Notes under the pieces: model-generated
What the model saw: only the letters and a program-made list of their open reading frames with translations
Database searches by the model: none
What the model was told of the DNA's origin: nothing
Assembly (NCBI GenBank): GCA_022826755.1
Contig: JAJDUG010000010.1
Location: 1-49,589 of the forward strand
Source: Acidobacteriota bacterium
Lineage (GTDB): Bacteria > Acidobacteriota > Terriglobia > Versatilivoradales > Versatilivoraceae
DNA length: 49,589 nucleotides
Direction: 5' to 3'
Position numbers and translations under genes: made by a program
In this document: positions 44,606 through 49,589 of the stretch, in pieces
Layout: every line of letters begins with the position of its first letter
Numbering within the stretch: position 1 is the stretch's first letter

Positions 44606-45511
44606 CTAGAAATACCCCTCCCTTTTGCGGTCTTCCATGGAAGTTTCGGAGACTTGATCATCGGCCCGGGCACCCCGTTCCGTGATCTTGAGGGAGGAAA
44701 CTTCTCCAATGATCTCCTCAACCGTGGAGCAGGACGATTCAATGGCCGCCGTACAGAGGATGTCCCCAACCGTCCTGAAGCGAATCGACCGGGTTTCGAC
44801 CGCCTCTCCGCGTTTGAGCGGGAGCAGGTCGGAGGCGCTCATCCATAGACCGTCCCGCCGGAAGACCTCCCGCCGGTGGCTGAAGTAGATGCTCGGAATC
44901 ACCAGCTTCTCCCTGGCGATGTATTGCCAGACATCCAGTTCGGTCCAGTTGGACAAGGGAAAGACGCGGATGTGTTGACCCGGGTGTATCCTGGTGTTGT
45001 AGACATTCCAGAGTTCAGGCCTCTGGTTGCGCGGGTCCCACTGTCCAAATTCGTCCCGGAACGAAAAGAACCTTTCCTTGGCCCTGGATTTTTCCTCGTC
45101 GCGTCGCGCTCCCCCGAAGGCCGCGTCGAACTTGAACTCTTCCAGAGCATGCAGCAGCGTGGGGATCTGCAGCCAGTTGCGGCTCTTGTCGGTGCCGCCC
45201 GGTTCGGTGACGATGCCGGCGTCGATGGCGTCATCCACGGTGCGGACGATCAACCGCTCCCCAAGCTCCTTGACCCGCCGGTCACGAAACTCGATCACCT
45301 CCGAAAAGTTGTGGCCGGTGTCGATGTGCAGCAGGGGAAAGGGGAAGTGAGCCGGACGAAAGGCTTTCTCAGCCAGCCTCAACAGGCAGATGGAGTCCTT
45401 TCCGCCCGAGAAGAGCAGCACCGGCCGCTCGAATTCCGAGGCCACTTCACGCATCACGTAGATGGCCTCGGCTTCCAGGACGTCCAGGTGGGATAGAAAA
45501 TAGCTGTCCAT
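44606..45511 (-). CDS. cysD: Sulfate adenylyltransferase subunit 2
   Basis: The catalytic PP-loop subunit that adenylates sulfate to APS. The PP-loop is LLFSGGKDSICLLRL (residues ~33-47), followed by LLHIDTGHNFSEVIEFRD, FGGARRDEEKSRAKERFFSFRD, RVFPLSNWTELDVWQYI and FRTVGDILCTAAI. 301 residues, complete, ending in DRKREGYF, the common CysD C-terminus. It is the middle gene of cysH-cysD-cysN, 59 bases after cysH. Confidence 0.96.
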   Translation of the reverse strand: MDSYFLSHLDVLEAEAIYVMREVASEFERPVLLFSGGKDSICLLRLAEKAFRPAHFPFPLLHIDTGHNFSEVIEFRDRRVKELGERLIVRTVDDAIDAGIVTEPGGTDKSRNWLQIPTLLHALEEFKFDAAFGGARRDEEKSRAKERFFSFRDEFGQWDPRNQRPELWNVYNTRIHPGQHIRVFPLSNWTELDVWQYIAREKLVIPSIYFSHRREVFRRDGLWMSASDLLPLKRGEAVETRSIRFRTVGDILCTAAIESSCSTVEEIIGEVSSLKITERGARADDQVSETSMEDRKREGYF

Positions 45512-45570
45512 CGTTTCGGTTCAACTTGACCGGTTCGGCAGGCAGAGGAATGGCGTCTTCAAGACAGTAA

Positions 45571-46311
45571 TCACCGGTTTGCGGCGGGGCTTGGACGGCG
45601 GTGCAGTCCGCATTCCTTGTGCTCGGGGCGCTCCCACCACCAGCGTCCGGCCCGCAGGTCTTCTCCCGGTCCCACGGCCCGCGTGCAGCAGGCGCAGCCG
45701 ATGCTCTGAAAGCCCTGCTCGTGCAGCGAATTGTAGGGAACCTGGTTGGCCTTGATGGTCTCCCAAAGGCGAGACTCCTCCCAATTCCAGAGAGGGTTGA
45801 TCTTGACCAGACCATTGCCGTCATCCCATTCAACGGGATACACATCCCGTCGGGTCACCGATTGCTGTCGCCTGAGTCCGCAGATCCAGGCGTCCATGCC
45901 CTTGAGCGCCCGCCCCAAGGGGTGGATCTTTCTGATGCGGCAACAGAGCTGTCTCAACTCGACGCTCCGGTAGAAGAGGTTGATGCCATGGTCCCTGACC
46001 ATGGTCTCCACCTCTTCGGTTCGGGGGAAAAAGGTCTCGATTCTCAGTCCGTAGTGTCCTTCAGTCCGTTCGACGAGCTGAAGGGTTTCGGGAAAGAGTC
46101 TGCCGGTGTCCAGGGTCACGATCCGGACAGGGAGAGCGTCTCGGGCCAGGAAGTGGGTAATTACCTGGTCTTCCAGACCCAGGGCGGTGGCGAACACCAG
46201 CCGGGACGCAAATTGGCGATGGGCCCATTGCAGGATCCGGCTCGGAGAGGACGAGCGAAGCTCTTGCTGCCAGTGCGCGATGTCGCCAGCGATGGGTGGG
46301 TTGGAAACCAT
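45571..46311 (-). CDS. cysH: Assimilatory APS reductase (CysH, iron-sulfur type)
   Basis: Reduces adenylyl sulfate to sulfite with thioredoxin. PP-loop-like fold with FATALGLEDQVITHFL, VRIVTLDTGRLFPETLQLV and WICGLRRQQSVTR. Two Cys pairs, ELRQLCCRIRKIHPL and SIGCACCTRA, ligate a [4Fe-4S] cluster and mark it as an APS reductase, not the cluster-free PAPS enzyme. The catalytic Cys is in KECGLH near the C-terminus. The absence of cysC in this cluster agrees. Start ATG 46311 is used; GTG 46320 is also in frame. It heads the cysH-cysD-cysN operon, with a promoter at 46351-46379 and a dyad covering the transcription start. Confidence 0.95.
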   Translation of the reverse strand: MVSNPPIAGDIAHWQQELRSSSPSRILQWAHRQFASRLVFATALGLEDQVITHFLARDALPVRIVTLDTGRLFPETLQLVERTEGHYGLRIETFFPRTEEVETMVRDHGINLFYRSVELRQLCCRIRKIHPLGRALKGMDAWICGLRRQQSVTRRDVYPVEWDDGNGLVKINPLWNWEESRLWETIKANQVPYNSLHEQGFQSIGCACCTRAVGPGEDLRAGRWWWERPEHKECGLHRRPSPAANR

Positions 46312-46328
46312 GGATCTCACATAAACAT

Positions 46329-46350
46329 GACTAATTTAATAAATATAGTC
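46329..46350. promoter_or_regulatory. Candidate Rrf2 operator at the cysH promoter
   Basis: GACTA (46329-46333), 12 A/T-rich bases, TAGTC (46346-46350): an inverted repeat directly after the cysH -10 box. The 16 bases from 46325 reappear reversed at 46451-46466 (15 of 16 match) next to the Rrf2-type regulator gene. Both are in an A/T-rich island unlike the rest of the window. Binding by the adjacent regulator is inferred. Confidence 0.65.
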
Positions 46351-46379
46351 AATATAGTGGGTGGATCTTAAAAAGTCAA
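46351..46379 (-). promoter_or_regulatory. Sigma70-like promoter of cysH-cysD-cysN
   Basis: Minus strand TTGACT (46374-46379), 17 bases, TATATT (46351-46356). Transcription would begin within the dyad at 46329-46350. Confidence 0.75.
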
Positions 46380-46440
46380 GTGATTTCTTTAAGTTAGTCT
46401 GTTATTATTGTTGACGGAAGGTGTCATAATCAAGTAGGTA

Positions 46441-46466
46441 CAGTATCTAGATTAATTTAGTCATGT
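46441..46466. promoter_or_regulatory. Second Rrf2-type site, upstream of the regulator gene
   Basis: ATTAATTTAGTCATGT (46451-46466) is the inverted counterpart of 46325-46340. A full 22-base dyad here is imperfect (CAGTA...TAGTC at 46441-46462). Its place about 25 bases before the regulator ATG suggests autoregulation. Confidence 0.5.
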
Positions 46467-46490
46467 ATTAGTGCCTGCACGCGGTCGATC

Positions 46491-46928
46491 ATGAAATTGT
46501 CCACAAGAGGTGAATATGGCCTGTTGGCGATCATCGATCTGGCCCTGCATTCCCTTGAGGCGCCCGTACAGAGCGCCCAGATCGCCGAACGACAGAACAT
46601 TCCCAAACAGTACCTGGATCAGCTCCTGCTGTTCCTGAAGAAGGCCGGCCTGGTCGAGAGCAGCCGGGGACGTCAAGGCGGCTACCAGTTGGCTCGATCC
46701 GCCAGTCACATCAATCTGCTTCAGGTGGTGAGGGCGCTGGAGGGTTCGATCGACAGTAGCGACCTCTTCATGAGGGAAGGGGCGAACCAGGACCCTACCC
46801 GGAAGATTCTCAGAGATCTCTGGGCGGAAATCGACGCACATGCGTCGGCTGCCTTGCGTTCGACTACCGTGGAAGAGGTGTGTGAAAGACGGAAGAAGCT
46901 GGACCCCCAGATCATGTACTACATTTAG
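46491..46928 (+). CDS. Rrf2-family regulator, CymR-like
   Basis: A 145-residue winged-helix regulator: MKLSTRGEYGLLAIIDLALHS, AQIAERQNIPKQYLDQLLLFLKKAGLVESSRGRQGGYQLA, then INLLQVVRALEG. The three clustered Cys that hold the cluster in IscR/NsrR are absent; only one Cys (CERRK, about residue 131) is seen, so it resembles CymR, which controls cysteine synthesis in Firmicutes and works with CysK. It stands between cysH (divergent) and cysK (downstream, same strand), which points to sulfur control. It ends in TAG directly abutting a heptamer array. Confidence 0.92.
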   Translation: MKLSTRGEYGLLAIIDLALHSLEAPVQSAQIAERQNIPKQYLDQLLLFLKKAGLVESSRGRQGGYQLARSASHINLLQVVRALEGSIDSSDLFMREGANQDPTRKILRDLWAEIDAHASAALRSTTVEEVCERRKKLDPQIMYYI

Positions 46929-46977
46929 TGGAGAGTGGAGAGTGGAGAGTGGAGAGTGGAGAGTGGAGAGTGGAGAG
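46929..46977 (+). repeat. Seven perfect TGGAGAG heptamers after the Rrf2 stop codon
   Basis: 49 bases, seven identical units, starting at the first base after the TAG stop. It lies in the leader between the regulator and cysK. Confidence 0.95.
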
Positions 46978-47106
46978 CGAGGCTGTGCCTCAGATCAACA
47001 AGGGTGCAGAGCGATGGGTATCCTCTTTGTGACCAAACTCGATCGATCCGCAGAACTTGACTCAACGGTCAAATTTCTTTCGACTCAAGAGATTTAGGAG
47101 GCCGCC

Positions 47107-48060
47107 ATGGCGAGGATCGCAAACAATGTCCTTGAACTGATGGGCAATACTCCCCTGGTGCGGTTGAATCGTGTGACGGCAGGGGCGGTGGCCACGGTGG
47201 TGGCCAAGCTGGAATCCCACAATCCTGCCGGGAGCGTCAAGGATCGCATCGGGATCAGCATGATCAATGAAGCCGAGAGGATGGGGGCCATCGACAAGGA
47301 CACGGTGATCGTCGAACCGACCAGCGGCAACACCGGAATCGCCTTGGCGTTCGTCTGCGCGGTGAAGGGGTATCGGCTCATTCTATCCATGCCCGATACC
47401 ATGAGCGTGGAACGGCGCACGCTCCTCAAGGCCTTCGGCGCGGAACTGGTCCTGACTCCCGGATTCGAGGGCATGAAGGGCGCCATCAAGGCGGCCGAGA
47501 GGATCGCCGCCGAGACTCCCAATTCCTGGATACCCCAGCAGTTCCGCAACCGTGCCAATCCCAAGATCCATCGCGAGACGACTGCCGAAGAGATTTGGAA
47601 AGATACCGAGGGACGGATCGACATCTTTGTGGGAGGCGTAGGCACCGGCGGCACCATCACCGGAGTGGGGGAAATCCTCAAGTCCAGGAAAGCGGGCTTT
47701 CAAGCCATCGCCGTGGAACCGGAGGATTCCGCTGTAATCTCCGGAGGGAGCCCCGGGTGGCATGAAATCCAGGGCATCGGCGCCGGCTTCATTCCCGACA
47801 TTCTCAACACCGGGGTGATCGACGAGGTGATCCGAGTCACCAACGGGCAGGCCATTCGCATGGCCCGCCGCCTGATCAGGGAGGAGGGGTTGCTGGTGGG
47901 GATCTCCTCCGGAGCCGCGGCTCACGCTGCCGTGGAGGTAGGCAAACGGCCGGAGAACGAAGGGAAGCTGATCGTGACCGTTCTTCCCAGCACCGGCGAA
48001 CGCTATCTAAGCACATCCCTGTTCGAAGACTTGAACGGCGGCCCGCCGACCGGGTTCTGA
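47107..48060 (+). CDS. cysK: Cysteine synthase A (O-acetylserine sulfhydrylase)
   Basis: PLP enzyme that makes cysteine from O-acetylserine and sulfide. It begins [22 protein letters not shown]. The Schiff-base Lys is in [13 protein letters not shown], followed by [50 protein letters not shown] and [12 protein letters not shown], and [11 protein letters not shown]. 317 residues, complete. AGGAGG lies five to six bases before the ATG. It follows the CymR-like gene by 178 bases that contain a heptamer array. Besides catalysis it may serve as a co-regulator if the Rrf2 protein works like CymR. Confidence 0.97.
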   Translation: MARIANNVLELMGNTPLVRLNRVTAGAVATVVAKLESHNPAGSVKDRIGISMINEAERMGAIDKDTVIVEPTSGNTGIALAFVCAVKGYRLILSMPDTMSVERRTLLKAFGAELVLTPGFEGMKGAIKAAERIAAETPNSWIPQQFRNRANPKIHRETTAEEIWKDTEGRIDIFVGGVGTGGTITGVGEILKSRKAGFQAIAVEPEDSAVISGGSPGWHEIQGIGAGFIPDILNTGVIDEVIRVTNGQAIRMARRLIREEGLLVGISSGAAAHAAVEVGKRPENEGKLIVTVLPSTGERYLSTSLFEDLNGGPPTGF

Positions 48061-48157
48061 CCCGCCCTTCCAGGCAAGCCGCGCCCCCGCCCCCCACGAC
48101 GGAATGGATCATACGAGAGAGGAACAGGATTGTTTTACAACAGGTTGTAGTTTCCAG

Positions 48158-48190
48158 GAGCAGGCAAGCGCCTTGTAACGTGGTTGCACT
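48158..48190 (+). repeat. Dispersed module, partial copy 3
   Basis: GAGCAGGCAAGCGCCT and GTGGTTGCACT match the first ~35 bases of the module at 16199. It abuts the inverted copy B of the ~180 bp repeat, so two families are joined here. Confidence 0.6.
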
Positions 48191-48200
48191 CTATTTTTTA

Positions 48201-48375
48201 TGAACATGGATGCACAGGATGCACAGGATTGACAGGACGAGACACTGTGCACGGGAAGCGGACTGGCTGCGTGTTCCCTCACCCGAACGCAAGGGGCGTT
48301 CCCTTTGAGGGGGTCAAGAACATTAGTCTTTCTTCGTGTGCCTTCGTGGAGTCCTCTTTTTTTCTGTTGTTTCAG
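48201..48375 (-). repeat. Dispersed ~180 bp repeat, copy B (inverted)
   Basis: The reverse complement reads CTGAAACAACAGAAAAAAAG, CCACGAAG, a GTTCGGGTGAGGGAA core, GTGTCTCGTCCTGTCAATCC and CCATGTTCA, in the same order as 12173-12357. It fills most of the gene-free stretch 48061-48442. Confidence 0.8.
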
Positions 48376-48442
48376 GTAAGGCACTGCAAAACAGCATCGG
48401 TCTTACGTCTGTGGCGGCAACCGATCCGTTTGACAGGGAGGC

Positions 48443-48796
48443 TCAATCGGTGGACGAGGCGCCGGTAGCGGAAGGTGTATTCGGAGACCGGCGGTTGACC
48501 AGGTTGAGGATTTCCAGGACGAAATTGGCCGCCATCCAGAGGCCGGCCAGCAGGGTGACGGCGATCCTGGCCGGCTGAGCGTCCGGCAAGTGGACCAGGT
48601 AGATCACCATGATCGCCAGGATCAGGGGAATGGAGACCAGATAACCCAAGAAGACCAGCCTGCCGATGAGCCTGGCGGCACTGCCCAGGCGGCCGCTCAT
48701 GTTCTGCCAGTGGCGGCCGGCAAAAAACCGCCCGGTCATGATGCCGACCACGAAACCGGGGATGGAAATGAGGTAATAGGTCTCGAAGTTCAGCAA
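48443..48796 (-). CDS. Small membrane protein of unknown function
   Basis: About 117 residues with three hydrophobic segments (YYLISIPGFVVGIMTGRFF, LIGRLVFLGYLVSIPLILAIMVIYL, IAVTLLAGLWMAANFVLEIL) and a short polar tail. I do not recognise a family. Both candidate starts are TTG. The one at 48796 is preferred because GGGAGGG lies six bases upstream, while the one at 48811 lacks a ribosome site. It follows the next gene (48872-49378) on the same strand. Confidence 0.6.
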   Translation of the reverse strand: MLNFETYYLISIPGFVVGIMTGRFFAGRHWQNMSGRLGSAARLIGRLVFLGYLVSIPLILAIMVIYLVHLPDAQPARIAVTLLAGLWMAANFVLEILNLVNRRSPNTPSATGASSTD

Positions 48797-48871
48797 GGCG
48801 AGCCCTCCCAAAGATCCTCGCAGACCTGATTCAAGGCCGCTTCAGGGTAGATGGCGGCAGACCCTGGAATC

Positions 48872-49378
48872 CTACCGCCGTATGGTTTCGGTTCTGAAGA
48901 AAACGGTGATCCGCCAGGCGTCACCCTCTTTGGTGAGCAGCCACAGCCCTTCCCCCGCCACGCTCTTGATGCCCTGATCGGCGTACCTGTCCGAAGTCTT
49001 GACGTAACCGGAACGAACCACCGCTGACCTGTGGGTGATGGTCACCTCGGGCTGGCCGAGTTGGAGGCGTATGCCCTGGTCGGGCTGGAACACCTGGTGG
49101 TAATGAATGAGCGCCTGAGCCAGGTTGTAGCTCCTGCCGCTGTTTCCATCGATTTCCACGAAAGACTCCTCGCAGTCCCGCATCAGCAGGAACGCATCCC
49201 GGAGCCGGTAAGCCTCGACCTGTCGCTCCAGGATCGATTGAATTGCCTCGGAATCGGCTTGGGTCGACTCCGCCGGGGTTTCGACCGGGGGCGGGGAGAC
49301 CACCATCTCCCGCCCCACAAAAAAGCCGATGACCCCTCCAACCGACAGGACGATCAGGATGTAGAGGTAGGGTTTCAT
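48872..49378 (-). CDS. Membrane-anchored NTF2/SnoaL-like protein
   Basis: 168 residues: one N-terminal membrane segment (residues 4-24, YLYILIVLSVGGVIGFFVG), a Pro/Thr linker, then an alpha+beta domain. That domain has IQSILERQVEAYRLRDAFLLMRDCEESFVEIDG and ends SVAGEGLWLLTKEGDAWRITVFFRTE, the DUF4440/SnoaL-like pattern of a helix followed by a curved sheet closing on a Trp-Arg-Ile strand. Such domains often bind small molecules or act as calcium/calmodulin-kinase association-like folds; no catalytic residues are evident. It probably faces the periplasm. It is upstream of the small membrane protein, possibly in one operon. Confidence 0.75.
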   Translation of the reverse strand: MKPYLYILIVLSVGGVIGFFVGREMVVSPPPVETPAESTQADSEAIQSILERQVEAYRLRDAFLLMRDCEESFVEIDGNSGRSYNLAQALIHYHQVFQPDQGIRLQLGQPEVTITHRSAVVRSGYVKTSDRYADQGIKSVAGEGLWLLTKEGDAWRITVFFRTETIRR

Positions 49379-49442
49379 GATGGGGCCTCAAGTGTGATCC
49401 TTCTGAGGCACTTGTCAAGATTTTTGTGGTTCTGCGCCACGA

Positions 49443-49555
49443 GCCCGCATTTCTCACCAGGACGCACCTGTATTGTTAGAGACTGCGTATTTTCAAACCG
49501 TTATGGGTCCTCTTCAGGGTGGCAAGAAAAACAGACGGTGCTGGGCATGCCCTGG
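49443..49555 (+). repeat. Second copy of the 30224 MITE-like element, right end lost
   Basis: Matches 30224-30336 base for base in length (113) with a handful of differences, the most in the middle. The left end GCCCGCATTTCTCACCAGG is intact. Similarity stops at GGGCATGCCCTGG, so the right inverted end and target duplication are missing. Confidence 0.8.
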
Positions 49556-49589
49556 CTTGTCTTTTTTCCTCCAGCGCGCACAGGCTCCC

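Noticed and set aside
46320-46490. Possible horizontally acquired segment because of low GC
   Set aside because: The A/T-rich stretch is confined to the divergent promoter region and contains promoter boxes and dyads; the flanking genes are GC-rich like the rest.

Overview
The window looks like a chromosomal segment of an uncultured, GC-rich Acidobacteriota. The best taxonomic marker is a secreted von Willebrand factor A protein of the 'VWFA-related Acidobacterial domain' type (39404-40297). A dnaK-dnaJ-hspR operon, CarD, a LysW-type lysine or arginine pathway pair and many STRR-like repeats fit this but are not diagnostic. Nothing outside the window was available, so the phylum call is an inference.

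Layout. 1-1.7 kb is a decayed mobile region: the 3' part of an IS1634-like transposase, a 5'-truncated P4-type integrase whose catalytic Tyr is Asn, and the tRNA-Val(GAC) gene it probably targeted. 1.7-5.4 kb holds HNH, GNAT, CarD and methylmalonate-semialdehyde dehydrogenase genes. 5.5-9.9 kb is a minus-strand heat-shock operon (dnaK-dnaJ-hspR-DnaC-like ATPase) with a clear promoter and a candidate HspR operator. 10-16 kb holds PBP1A, NUDIX, an AtoE-type short-chain fatty acid transporter and a polysaccharide flippase. 16.3-20.5 kb holds a three-domain glycosyltransferase fusion coupled to a GT2. 20.7-28.5 kb is primary metabolism: dus, lysJ, lysK, larE, purD, purE, glnA. 28.8-36.6 kb is cell envelope: a Zn amidase with a new-looking C-terminal repeat, GT2, galE, a GT-C membrane protein and a methyltransferase with a repeated coiled coil. 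37.2-39.3 kb is a two-gene bacterial microcompartment locus (shell hexamer plus a CoA-acylating aldehyde dehydrogenase with a long C-terminal extension). 39.4-43.2 kb holds the VWA protein, a RodZ-like protein, a D-amino-acid-transaminase-like enzyme and an SDR. 43.3-48.1 kb is sulfate assimilation (cysH-cysD-cysN) divergent from an Rrf2/CymR-like regulator and cysK. 48.4-49.6 kb holds two small membrane-associated proteins and a repeat copy.

The most unusual layer is the non-coding one. The window carries two MITE-like elements with terminal inverted repeats and target duplications. One of them has a second copy, partly lost at one end, 19 kb away. There is also a ~180 bp dispersed repeat in two inverted copies, a ~75 bp module in three places, and at least six heptanucleotide (period-7) arrays. 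Four of these arrays lie at or within a few bases of stop codons. Between the methyltransferase and the microcompartment aldehyde dehydrogenase, two heptamer arrays in opposite orientation and an inner 24-bp perfect inverted repeat form a nested palindromic island.

Regulatory sequence is unusually legible. Sigma70-like promoters can be placed for tRNA-Val, the HNH gene, carD, dnaK, glnA, the microcompartment operon, the rodZ-like gene and the cysH operon. At dnaK and cysH a dyad directly downstream of the -10 gives a testable operator for the locally encoded regulator.
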